From: Ctenosaura bakeri
Lineage: Eukaryota > Chordata > Lepidosauria > Squamata > Iguanidae
Reading direction: 5' to 3'
NCBI GenBank assembly: GCA_948474755.1
Contig: CAOLHI010002545.1
Location: 124,001-188,000 of the forward strand
DNA: 64,000 bases
The translations under genes were made by a program, and so were the position numbers. Below the pieces are notes generated by a model. It had not been told where the DNA came from. It made no database searches and saw only the letters and a list, made by a program, of their open reading frames with translations. Position 1 is the first letter of the stretch. The number at the start of each line of letters is the position of its first letter. Positions 10,161-20,888 of this stretch are shown piece by piece.

Positions 10161-10955
10161 TAGCATAGAATAAACATAGCTGTAGTTACCTTCTCTGAAC
10201 CAGTAACATTTCTAGCCTTCACAGTGAAGTTGACTCACATTTGTCTCTAGTGCCTGTTGACTCTCTAGGGAAGGATATATAAACCTCTTCTGTGGGATGT
10301 TATGATGGCTATGTAAAAGAGGCGGGACTTCTCAGTGGTGACACCAAGACTGTACTGCAGTAGTGTGGAATCTTTGGCTCTCTGCAATTCCCACAGCACC
10401 ACTCAGCTTGGCCTGTTGAGTTGTACTCTAAAATATCTGAAATTCCTCAGCATGGAGATCTACTAAGCTCCTCTTAACCATTTTTAGGAAATTATTGGAA
10501 ATAATTTGTAACCAAGAAGTAGTGGTAAACTAAAGAGCTCAACGAGAACAGCAGTGAGATCCAAAGGAAATGCAGTATCAGCATGGTTTTTTAATACCAG
10601 GACCAGGTTAGTGAATTCTTTCATGGTCTGCTGCACCCAATAGAGTGTGAGAGTTCAATCTGATTGTTAGCCCCAACTAGAGTATATCAGCTGTTGAACT
10701 GTAAGTCAACACTTGTGTAAGTCCTTTTGACCGATTCTAATTAGGACTTGCAGTTGGATTTCATCCTAAGCCACTAGAGTGGAGGCAAGTACCAAAACCA
10801 GAAGTGCTTGTTTTAAGCCAAAGTAGTTACAATGGCAGACTTAAACAGAAACTTAAGTCAGATGGAACCAGTGTGTTGGAGTCTAAATACAAACTTATAT
10901 ACATCAATTCAGAAGTAAATTGCATTAATTTGTTAAGTGTGCTTGGGATTTAATC
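10160..10955. other. Unassigned stretch, nothing recognised
   Basis: No gene or nameable repeat. Single-copy-looking, moderate AT content. Confidence 0.45.
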
Positions 10956-10959
10956 CTTA

Positions 10960-11161
10960 GGTAACTTTTACACTAAATTGTTATAGTGCTATTATTCCAC
11001 TTTCAACATCCTATGGAATCCTGGGGTTTGCAGTTTAAGGAGGCACATTTAGAATTCTCAACCAGAGAGCTCTTTGGCCTCAGTAAACTACAAACCCCAG
11101 AATTCCACAGGAGGTTGGAAGTGGAATAATAGCACTATAACAGTCTAGTGCAGAAATGGCC
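10960..11161. mobile_element. Palindromic MITE, copy 3
   Basis: Same 200-bp palindrome as 2590-2790. The left end has drifted (GGTAACTTTTACAC in place of GGCCATTTCTGCAC) but the right end is intact (GTGCAGAAATGGCC). TTA flanks both sides (10957-10959, 11162-11164), supporting a 3-bp duplication. Confidence 0.85.
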
Positions 11162-11659
11162 TTAGTTTCCATAGATCTTATTTTGACAAAATCTCTGTAT
11201 CCAAGGGACATGTCTCACCTTCAGATGGATCATATCTTCAGTTCATTTTAAGTTTTGCTTTCCCAGTTCACGTCACTGCGGACTGCAAACTGCTGCTGAG
11301 GGGCTATTACTTTTCACTGAGAAATTACAAAAAGCAGAGCAGAAGCAAAAGGATGAAATATTTCTTTAGAGCTTCCTGAAATAACTCTGGTAATGGATTG
11401 GCTGATAACTGTTATACGTGTTTGTTTATACAGATATCACTGACTGCAGTATTCAAGTCCCCTCTGGAACTTAAATCCTGAAGTGTTATTAAAGCATCCT
11501 GTTGTCTGATTAGCAGCAGTCCATGTGGAAAATTCTTTTGCATATTTGAAAATTAAGATAAACATTTCCCCAAGCTGCTCTTTGTGTGTGGAAAACAAAA
11601 ATTGTGCATGTTAGTAAAGTAGCCACCATTAGTCAAAAGCAGGGAAACAAATGCACATA

Positions 11660-11790
11660 CATACAGGTCTGATCCTATTGATAGTTCCACCTAGAAAAAA
11701 AGCCCATTGAATCAATGGGATTTACATTAGGTGTTAGCTCACCATTCAGAAACTGATTCAGTGGTTCTAATCTGTCCATGGTCTCAGACA
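11660..11790. repeat. Old interspersed repeat with CCCATTGA...TCAATGGG core
   Basis: It contains 'agcccattgaatcaatgggatttac', then 'attcagaaactgattcagtggttctaa'. Similar scraps occur near 23580-23660, 32025-32130, 33345-33430 and 36005-36125. They look like fragments of one ancient family of LINE- or SINE-like 3' ends. I cannot name the family. Confidence 0.35.
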
Positions 11791-11859
11791 GACTAATAAT
11801 ATGATTCAGTTCTCTGTTCAGCAATGCTATTCCATATCAGCTTTTTTTTCCTGCTGTTT

Positions 11860-11995
11860 TTCTGTGATTTTATTTTATCTCTGTTGTGATTGTTTCCTGA
11901 TATTTATTGTGATTATAAACCACTCTTTGATCTCTCGTTGAGCCAAAGAGTCATGATAAAAGTCATTTTAATACATCAGTAAATAAAGTCTAACA
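11860..11995 (+). repeat. Possible L2-type LINE 3' end
   Basis: 'tatttattgtgattataaaccactctttga ... gtaaataaagtc' follows the usual layout of L2-like 3' ends: a pyrimidine-rich ORF end, 'AAACCACTtTGA', then short A/T-rich repeats. Strongly diverged. Confidence 0.3.
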
Positions 11996-12480
11996 AATAC
12001 ATTCTGCCGCTGATTTTTAATGCCAAGATCCAACTGTCATTTTTACAACAGTTTTAATGGCACAATGCATATTATAGGCATATCTCACTTATTGAAGACT
12101 CTGGAAAAGAAGCTCCTTTTAACAAAGTCTTTTTATGCCCACCCAGCTCTTACTTTTCCTCTTCCTCCTCTGTCTACCTGGAAGTTTATTTTAGTTTTTT
12201 AAAAAAACCAGGATTGGCATTGGAGATTGTTGGAGGAGGGCTGTGGAAACAGGCTTTCAGTGTCAAGTTGCACTGGCATGATTACAGTAAATGCTGCATA
12301 GCTTGAGTTGGGAAAGAACTGGATTCTGCTGTAGCTGATTCCATTGTAGCTGTATGTGCCTGCCTACAATAGTCAATGCGAACAGCTGCCACCTCCAGGA
12401 TCTGTTACTGACCATCTGTGATCAATAGAAAAGAGAGAAAGAGATAAGCAGGTAAGCCTGCCTGGCCCACTCCCCACCAT

Positions 12481-12646
12481 GGCCATTTCTGCACTAGACT
12501 GTTATAGCACTATTATTCCACTTTCAACATCCTGTGGAATCCTGGGATTTGCAGTAAAAGCCCCTCCCTAAACTTCAAACCCCAGGATTCCATAGGATGT
12601 TGAAAGTGGAATAATAGCACTATAACAATCTAGTGCAGAAATGGCC
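12481..12646. mobile_element. Palindromic MITE, copy 4
   Basis: It opens GGCCATTTCTGCAC and ends GTGCAGAAATGGCC. The centre is shorter than in other members because one internal arm segment is deleted (about 166 bp against about 200). Flanks are CAT and ATA, so a clean duplication is not visible. Confidence 0.82.
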
Positions 12647-12649
12647 ATA

Positions 12650-15420
12650 CTGCAAAAGAATAGATCTATAAGATGACCACCGAAATGGAGATCATTAGAA
12701 AGGCAGAAACTGGTGAAAGAAATAAAAATTATCCCTGGATGCATTTTGAAAGAAGACTTCAAGTGATTTATAGAAGGTTCAAAATATTTTACTTGATTAA
12801 GGCTTACCTGGCCTGGTTATTTCATTTCACATGTGTATATTGTTAGTTTTAGAGAAAGAATATGCTGAAACTTGTCGAACTGCTCTTCTTTTTTGTGGTG
12901 TAGAAACCCATACCTATTTTTTCTTTACTATTTCTGCCTCTGGTACCAAATTTTCTATCACAGAAGTTCTTTCTAGCTTCTACTCCTTTGTACTCCTCTA
13001 CTTGGACTTCCAACCCAAGAGTGTATCTATTTCACTAACTGAGATATACCTGTATTTATCGGTTTATGTTTGTTACAACACTGACATCTATTCATTTCCT
13101 GTGTCTAAGACTGAATATTTCTCCAACAAACCATAAAATCTTCTTTTTCAGCCCATAGGCAACCATATCCATGCGTTATATTTTAATGGCATTTCATTTA
13201 CTGGCTGATTAAATGATTATTTCTGTTTTGATACCCTCGTCATTTCTGAGAAGTAAAATAGGTGAGAAATATCAGTGAAAATAAGTTTTAATGGTTGATA
13301 GGTAGGTAATTTTTCTGTTTTGTACCTGGGCAGCAAAACAGAGAAATTTATGATATAATGATTAAATGAAGCCATGGCAAATTTGGGATTTCTCCCATAT
13401 TTCTCATAGACAAATACTAATAAAATAGGAAGTAACTGTACTTTTAAAACTGAAGGTGGGAGGGTCTTGATTTTAGAATGGGGTACTGTGAAGTCAAATA
13501 CTGTTTGGGAATGGAAGGAGACTTCAAACCAAGTCAGGTGCCATCTGTTTCAGAAGATGCCAACAAATCTTAGCATAGATTATAAGGTGTGATTGTTATG
13601 GTGTGATTGATATGGTATTGATATTGATATTCCGTTACAACAGACAAAAATGTTCTAATTTCTGTTTTAAATAACATAAATGTGCCTCTTTATAGTGAAA
13701 TGACAGTGTTTGCGGAATTGTCGCAAACAGTATGAAACCCATACCTTTTTGAACATTTTTCTTGTCTAACCAATAACCAAAGGTATTGTGCCTTTGATCC
13801 TTCCTTCCTTCCTTCTTTCAGTTCCAGGATAATTTCATACTTCTTCGACATTATTTTCTGGATCCTCTCTCGGATGGGAATAAAATAAGGTTAATGTTCC
13901 CAAAATAAGACTTCTGACACCCCATGAAATTTTCCTTCAGTCCCCAAATTTCTAGCATTGCAGAGATTGAAGTCTGGAAGACTATTTGTGCTTAGAGCAA
14001 TTATATCTGTTGTGTTCACATTCTCTCGCTAAGTTTATCTGCCACTTTTCTTTGGATGCCTAAATGGTATCTGTAAATGTTCAACTAAAATTTATAGTTA
14101 CTGAAATTCTGGAAATTTGAGAACTGAGGGAACATTTAATTGGGGGGCAGAAATCTAATTTGCGAGGCATTGCCCTCATTTTGACAATCCTGTAGTTATA
14201 CCACTGAATTCTGGATTTTCAGCCCACCAGTTCTGGATTTTCTTCATCTGAGTCATTAAGGAATTCACTGAGCAGTAGGAATTCATGCCTGATTCTCATA
14301 ATACATATTTTGATCTTGATGCAGTTCTATTAATTACTATCTCTTGAACTTAGACCAAAGTAAGGTCTTGGTTTGGTTAGTCAACAGCCAGGAGATAGGT
14401 AATATATGCATAATATGTCTGGATTTTGGTTCTGATATATAGAATGCCTGTTGAAATTGTAAGAGAGATTTATCATTATCTGTGGGTATCATCATCATTA
14501 TCACCATTATCATTTTTATTGGGAAACAGAATGACACAGAGATTTCTTCATTGAAGATTAAAACTTCCTGAAATATAGAACATTGTCTGATTTTAAAGTA
14601 AAAGTAGAAATGATACAGCCCTACAGTTGTTAAACTCTACCTCTCACATTCCTCCCCATTGCCTCTGATGGCTATAGGGATGCTGGAACTTGCAGTTCAA
14701 CAGCATATTTATGGATTGTTGGTAGAACATACATGTGAAATAACAGTAATCTTTAGGGTAGTATGGGAGATAGATATTCACCATTATAAAAGAAACACTG
14801 AGGACAGTCATGTGGAGTGACCTACTGTTAAAAAACATGTTACTCTCAGCAACAATAAAGGAAATACAACCCAAATTTGCATGTAGAAAAGGCACTTAAC
14901 CCCACTAAGCTCCACTACATGAACAAAAAGTATCTTGGAAGTATTGCAGTGTCACAGGATTGCTGATGGAGTTGTTTACATGTTCATACTTTGGGGGCAC
15001 ATCTGAAACTCCTCAAATGTAACCATTTCTATAACTAAGCCTTTTAATAGCACTTTTGTCTATTTTTGTTAGAAAATCATAAAAACCTTCTCCATAAGGA
15101 TTTTATGCAATTTTTATTAGCAACAATTAGACAAGAGAGTGCCAGACATGGGAAATAACTGCAGGATATACCATAAACAGGCAGTTACTAAGGGTACGGT
15201 GAACAGCATTGTTTAGAAAGACTGGCACATAAAAGCAGATTAAATAGAGAGACTACACAGAGCAATTTATTTGTGGAAACTTGGCTACTTTTTATTTTTT
15301 TTATATGACCAAGAGTTCTTGAAGTATATGTCCACTGTAGTTCTTTTTAGAGAAAAGTTATCAGTGGCAATGAGAAAAGGGGATGGAAACCACCAAATTA
15401 TAATATTCATTACGTATAGT
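12650..15420. other. Long unassigned AT-rich stretch
   Basis: No exon, RNA gene or clear transposon was found over most of it. A short CCTT microsatellite lies near 13800-13817, and a diverged scrap of the 'gatgctgggacttgcagttc' repeat lies at 14655-14712. The ORFs at 12831-13136 and 14644-14895 lack any domain or codon signature. Confidence 0.45.
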
Positions 15421-15423
15421 GGT

Positions 15424-15606
15424 GGCTGATAGTTCCCATGTCAGTGGTATGGTGAATCCATTCCAGTTTCAATCCAGGCTTTAAAAAAGCTGTCCAAGGT
15501 GCTGAACTACCCTTGAATCAGCTCAGCACTTTGGACAGTTCTTTTTAAGCTAGTGGAAACCTGGAATGGATTCACCATACCAATGACATCGGATCCATCA
15601 TCAACA
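15424..15606. mobile_element. Unnamed palindromic element
   Basis: The left arm 'tggtatggtgaatccattcc ... aaagctgtccaaggtgctga' (from about 15446) returns inverted as 'tcagcactttggacag ... ggaatggattcaccatacca' up to about 15583. Outer bases ('gatgtca'/'tgacatc') extend the pairing. It is unrelated to the GGCC family. The arms are about 80 bp with roughly 85% identity by eye. Likely a MITE whose termini and duplication are not resolved. Confidence 0.6.
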
Positions 15607-16137
15607 AATGGTTCCCCATGATGAAATCTGTTTGCCAACAGTTGTGTTATGCTAGTTTTTAAAATCTTTTTTTCCTAACTGTACCTGATTTGATAGTTTT
15701 TTTTTTTACTTGTTGCCTTTTAAAATATTTAATAAATACTAATACAAATTACACAAAATCAACAATTAGGGCTTCCAGTTCATCAACATTTTATTCCCTG
15801 AGAATTCAAGGCCAAAACATGAGATCATGGAAGTGCTTGCAATGTTACAGGGGCAAAGGCAAGCAAGGAGTGGGAAGGGTATCTGGAATGTTTCTAGGCC
15901 AGCTGATACTGAAAGCATATTTCAAGTGCCCAGAATCTGGGAAAAAATAGCTAATATGCTAATAGGTTTGCAGGGTGGAATATACCCAGATAATGCAGCA
16001 AATTCTGCCAATTCTGCTATGGTTCCTATCCCACATAGAATTCCTTATAGTACACATGACCAATGCTGCTGGTGATGTTGGTGGTGGAAGCATCAGAAAC
16101 AGATCACAGGATGGCTTTTTTCAGGTCTTGCATCACT
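15607..16137. other. Unassigned stretch
   Basis: Overlapping ORFs (15690-15950, 15827-16075, 15975-16172 +) lie just upstream of a CR1 tail and could be remains of the same LINE, but no motif of reverse transcriptase is visible in any of them. No gene is claimed. Confidence 0.4.
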
Positions 16138-16228
16138 ACTGCCAGGGCTTGTGTACCACAGGGCTTGTGTAGCAGAGGGGATTGGACTAGGTTGCCCTTG
16201 CAGACCTAACCCTATTAGTCTATGAAGA
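16138..16228 (+). repeat. CR1 LINE 3' end fragment
   Basis: 'GAGGGGATTGGACTAGG-TTGCCCTTG ... CTATTAGTCTATGAA' matches the last part of CR1 elements ('ttggactagatgacc ... tctatga'). Older than the 9592-9746 copy. Confidence 0.6.
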
Positions 16229-16734
16229 TCATGCGAGTTTTGAAGCTGGCCCTCCACTGCTTGTCTTCCTCAAAATGGTACAAATGCATGTAAACAACGG
16301 CCCTGTACCCAGGTCCCCTCCCCTCATCCCTGGCTTTTTGGTGTACTGATGTATCTGCAAGTACAACACACATAGAGGCACCTTCATGCTGTGCCAGTGA
16401 GCCTTGCTGTGTGGAAGTGGGTATCCTGTCTTGAATGCAACTGCACACTTTATCTTCTTTCAGAGTTGCTCACTCTCAGATTTGTTTTCCCTCTTTGAGA
16501 CCTCAGACCAGACAACCACTATCAACAATTTTAAAAGTTAAAAACAGCTACAAATGGGCCAAAGCCCCAAACCTTTGCTGAAATTATTCTGTTTTATATA
16601 GATAATTTATTTTGACTTGATTTGATAGTATATATAAGTTTAGTTCTATTGAAGACTCTTCTAGATGCTGGTTAAATGCTGGTTAAATTAAGCTGTATGC
16701 TTTCATATGCATTCTTCCCAATCTTATGTCCTTG

Positions 16735-16835
16735 AGATATTTTGGAGAACAACTACCATCATCCCTATCATTGGCCATAGTGGCTCTGGCTGATGGAAAT
16801 TGTAGCAAAATAATATGGATAGCATTAGGCTGGGA
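16735..16835. repeat. Interspersed palindromic repeat (ACTACCATCATCCC type)
   Basis: Left half 'gaacaactaccatcatccctatcattggcc', right half 'atagtggctctggctgatggaaattgtagc'. The halves are imperfect inverted repeats typical of the widespread 'CTACAACTCCCATCA' sauropsid repeat. Same family as the scrap at 3538-3625. Confidence 0.5.
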
Positions 16836-18009
16836 AAGACACCTCTAATGCCATTCTAGGATTTCACAACTGTTTAACTGGCATGTAAATTCATTGTTGC
16901 TATTGTGAATTACAGTCACTAACTCTTCTGGTCCAATGTAAATCATTCTGGAATTCTGAAATTATAATTACAGAGTTCCTGAGATTTCCCCCAGGTTTTG
17001 TGGACCTTAGAAGAATTTCATCAAAGCTAGTAGACCTGAATTAATTAATATGATCCAAATACTCTTTAGCTTGCTCCTTGATATCTGTTTTAGCACCTCC
17101 TTGTCAGTCTCAATCACTCTGAAACATTGAATTTGAACTAATCATAGAGCCCAAGAGTACTGCAAGCTTGCAGCTAAGAATCAAACCTTTCTTTGCTGGA
17201 AGATCCATGGCTGCTCTCCTGTTATCTATTTATTTACTTCGTTTGTTAAAATCAGCTGCAGAGTGATAAGCCTTTCCAATAAGAGAAGAAGAATAGGAGG
17301 AGGCTGTTTAAATCTTTGTGGTGTTTCATGTTTCCCAACTTCAATTTGCTCCCTGAGGAAGAGAAACAAAGACATGTAGTAATAGCTTGTGGGATTTAGA
17401 TCAGGAAAATGGTGTATATGGGTTGATGTATGTTAAACACCCACAGATGTGCACTAATTTCATAATCACATTAGTATGTCCCTTTGCATGCGGCTGACCA
17501 AAAATGTTTGGAGATAATCATAAATTTCACAGAATGGCCCTAAGGTTCTTGCAGCTTTTAGCTGTGTAGTCTTGCACTGACTGCTTCTTCTGAGTACAGA
17601 TCAAATTCTTCTGGAATATAAAGGACTGGGCACTTGGTTTTCAAGTGACTTTAAGTATCTGGTAGCGGCCTAGAGAATGTAGCAAAAGTAATGATTCAAA
17701 TGTTTCTGATCTTATGAATCCAAACAATCTGTTTTTCACACTTGTGAATCTAAGGTTTCTTGATGTTCCAGTGTTCAAGACCTCAGAAGCTCACTGCTAT
17801 AACAAATCCATGCCTCCTATCTAAGAAGATTCTGCTTTCAATGCGTGCATTTTTCATCCTCTCCCCCCTCTTTTCTTTTATTCTCTTTTCTTTCTCCCTT
17901 CTTTTTGCTTTCTCTTTCTCTCTTTTTTTGGCATGTTCTTGCAGGGAAGAAGATACCTCTCTTTAAGATTATCTTGGATGCAGCAGGCATTACTTTCAAG
18001 GCACTGAAA
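16836..18009. other. Unassigned stretch with a pyrimidine tract
   Basis: No gene or transposon was identified. An almost pure C/T tract of about 75 bases lies at 17858-17932 and generates the two overlapping Phe/Ser/Leu-rich ORFs there, which are not genes. Confidence 0.45.
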
Positions 18010-18350
18010 ACAGATTTTAGAGCTAAGTCCTGAAATAAATCAAGGCCGCCTTCAGCAATAAAAGCAAGGGGCCAGAACTCTAATAAAGTTCATTTTCTCC
18101 AGCACTGTAATAGGCAACAATTCAACATAAGCAAGATTCATTTATGGGTGCCTCTTTGTTGCCAAATGCTAATAGGAACAAACCCGTCAGGAGGTACATT
18201 CGTGCAGGCAGCTTTTGGTGTAATTAGCTGAATGCCTCCAATCACTTTGAGGAGTGTACCAACAGTCTGATAATGCATGCCCTATCGGGGGTCATTTTGA
18301 GAGAAATCAGTTTGAAAAGCAGGTGCTGACTTCCAAAAGCTTCCAAGTAT
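18010..18350. promoter_or_regulatory. Candidate conserved regulatory block, 1.5 kb 5' of the CpG island
   Basis: A repeat-free block with balanced base composition and dense short motifs: TGTAATTAGC (homeodomain-like), AATAAAGTTCATT, TGATAATGCATG and AACAGTCTGATAATGC. It contrasts with the AT-rich, simple-repeat-bearing DNA around it. Conservation was not measured here. The call rests on position near the promoter and composition, and is inference. Confidence 0.3.
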
Positions 18351-18478
18351 TTTTTTTCCAAAGGTTAGATAAAGTATATAATTTTCCTCCCGCTTTCTTT
18401 CTACAGAGTTCCTTCCAGACATGCCCCGTTTGGGTTCTCTTACATTTTTCTCAGCTTTGAAAAACTGTTACCCTCCCT

Positions 18479-18500
18479 GGCACACACACACACACACACG
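18479..18500. repeat. (CA)n microsatellite
   Basis: About ten CA dinucleotides followed by a mixed CACACATG/CAAACACA decay zone to about 18552. The reverse-strand ORF over it (Cys/Val-rich) is a product of the repeat. Confidence 0.9.
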
Positions 18501-18749
18501 TGAGCAAACACACATGTGAGTGCAAATATACACATACGTACAAACAAACACATATTCTCCCTCTATTTTAGCAAACTGAGAACCCCAGTAACATAAATTT
18601 TCTTTGTAATAATTTGAGCAAAAGAGGATAGGAACGTTTCCATACCTTAGTGTATGCAATATGCTCATTTCCTGTTTATCATTCATGGGATAGGATACTG
18701 CAGCCAGCAGTATTAAATGTTTCTGCCTCTTTTTAGATTATTCTAGTGG

Positions 18750-19060
18750 GATGTGGTGGTGTGACAAGGCATTTACTAAAACATATGTTTTCTCAGCAGC
18801 TGGCTTGCTGGGTCTGCTGTAAATGATCTATAGCAATTAGATCTGGAGCTGCAACAGCTATAATTTTGTCACATATTAATATCCACCTAGCAAAAAAGAG
18901 GTGAATGCCCTTTTCCTGGCCGGGCACGGAATGAGCACTCTTGATTTATTCAGCTAAGCAAATGAGTGGTGCATTAGAAAGGTGAGCCTCAATTACCACT
19001 TTCCCCATATTGTTTGTTTTGTCAGTTTGGTGCACTGCAATACTCTTGGGGGCTGGGGGG
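18750..19060. promoter_or_regulatory. Candidate conserved regulatory block, 1 kb 5' of the CpG island
   Basis: Repeat-free, with several consensus-like factor sites: CAGCAGCTGG (E-box), AGCAATTAGATC and TCAATTACCAC (homeodomain cores), CTATAATTTTGTCAC, and GGTGAGCC. It lies between a microsatellite and the island. Whether it is conserved is not known from this window, and the role is inferred from motif density and location. Confidence 0.3.
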
Positions 19061-20339
19061 AAAGAGAACCGAAACAAGGTGCTGTGGTGATGCAGAGTGA
19101 ATGGACTGATGACATTGCAAAGACCCCAAACTTCAGAAATAAGGGCGCATGATGGAACTGCATGATATGTTGTCTGTTCAGTGCCTATGGATGTGGGGAA
19201 CTGCAAAACAAGGTATGCCTATTCTATTCTATTCTGATTTTTGAAGGGCTGTTCTTCTTCCCACATTAACAGGCATCTCACAAACAGATACGTGTGGGTG
19301 GGGAGAGACAAGGGAAGAGAAATCTTGCCTGTGGGGCGGTCTGGTGAATCACCCCCTCCCCAAGAAGCCATACTGCCGAGCACAAGGGTTTCCATCTGGG
19401 TCTTGTTGAACGTCGAGCAGGTGACCAGAACGTAAAGGACAGTTGTTCCAAATAGGGTTCTGCTGTTACAGGGGAGAAAATGTAGAAAGTGTCAAGTTCT
19501 CCCTACAGGATGGAAAGGTGGTGATGGCTTAGGTAATAATGGGTCATCTCCCTCACTGCAGCGTCTGGAGAAAACCTGTTTAGATGAAGAAGAAAAAAAA
19601 AGTGAAATGTTATGCAGGAAGAAGGAAGGGAAGAAAAGGGGGAAATTAAGGTAAACCAATCATTCTTCCCACGAATTGTTTGGGTTTCTGAAAGGCTTCT
19701 ATTGGGGACCGGGGGTGGGGAAGGAGTGAGGAGGAGAAGGGGAAAAACGCGGAAGAAATTGCCAGAGACTAATGAACCTTTTCCTTATTAGTGCTGTTCA
19801 TGTGCTTTGTGTCTCACAGCTCTAGGCTGAGGAGGGGCGGGCGGGCGGGCGCGCGTGTGCGGGGGGTGCGCGGTGAACGGATGGCACGACGTGCCGGCTA
19901 AAAAACACACGCGCGCGCCCGCGCCCGCGCGCGCCCCGCACGGCGCACACACATTTATGAGGAGGCCGGGCGGGTGGCCGGGCGGGAGAGAGCCAGCCGC
20001 GCTCTGTGTGTGCGCCTTCGTTGGCGGTGTGCGGGTCCAGGAGGGGAAAAGGCCGTCCCGGAGGCTCCTGCGAGAGCGGCGGCGGCGGCCACCACAGAGT
20101 CCGGAGTCAGCCGTCCGCCGCCCGCCGCTGCCCGGCCTCTCTGAAGAGAATGAGCGGGAGCGCGAGAGGCGCAGAGAGCGCGGAGCCGGCGCGGAGGGGA
20201 GAGCGACGAGCACGTTGTCTCTGGTCGGCTGTGTGGGCGGGGAGAGGCGAGGCTGAGAGAGACGGGGAGGAAGAAGAAGAAGAAGAAGAGGCAGCGGCGA
20301 GGCGCGCGGGCAGACACTAGTAAACTGAGGGGACAGGGC

Positions 20340-20888
20340 GGCGGCAGCAGCAGCGGCGGAGCCGAGCCAGCCAGCCAGCCAGCCGCGCGCTGCCAAAGGG
20401 CTGGGCCAGAGCAGAGGGAGAAAGGAGAGGGAAAGTGCGGGAGACGGACAGAAAGAGAGGCGGCCGCCTGGAGAGAGAGAGGAGGGCAGGAATTGGGAGG
20501 CGAGCCGCCGGGGGAAGAAGGGAAAGACAGCGGGGCTGTGAGGGAAGCGCGACGGGACTGCGCGGGGAGGAGAGGAGCGGCGCGGAAGTTCCGAGAAAGG
20601 CACCGGGAGGGGCAGGAAGAGAAAGCGAAGGGCGGAGGTAGAGAGAGCGAGAGAGAGAGAGAGACAGCGAGAGGCTCCCGCTCGGGCAGCGGCCAGGGAG
20701 AGCGAGGCGTCCGGGAGCGGTCGTCCTCCAGCCCGGGCGGGAAAGAAGAAGAAGAGGAGGCGGCGGAGGAGGAGGAGACGGGGGCGTAGACCATGCCTTC
20801 CAGGAAAGCGGGCGTTGTGTGGTGACGGCACCCTCCGATAACACCGAGACGCCCTCGGGAGGGGGCATCGCCAGGTTGCTCGTTCAAG
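20340..20888 (+). other. Probable non-coding first exon (5' UTR) of an unidentified gene
   Basis: GA-rich leader with GAGAGA and GGAGGAGGA runs, typical of 5' UTRs of vertebrate developmental genes. It ends CAAG and is followed directly by GTAAAG (intron starts 20889), a good U2-type donor. The true transcription start is not determinable; the listed start is a guess inside the island, and 5' limits from about 19950 are possible. No long ATG-initiated frame runs into the donor with gene-like codon use. A ten-codon upstream ORF (20793-20825) lies close to the donor. The very long frames on the opposite strand (Pro/Ser/Leu/Arg-rich) are artefacts of GC-rich simple sequence. I do not recognise the gene. 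Confidence 0.5.
20793..20825 (+). other. Short upstream ORF (10 codons)
   Basis: ATG in an ACC-ATG-C context (A at -3) opens a ten-codon frame, MPSRKAGVVW, closing at TGA 20823-20825, about 60 bases before the donor. If transcription starts upstream, this could dampen translation of the main ORF. It may equally be incidental. Confidence 0.3.

Noticed and set aside
18479..18552. CRISPR-like or regulatory repeat
   Set aside because: Plain CA microsatellite with decay; no spacers.
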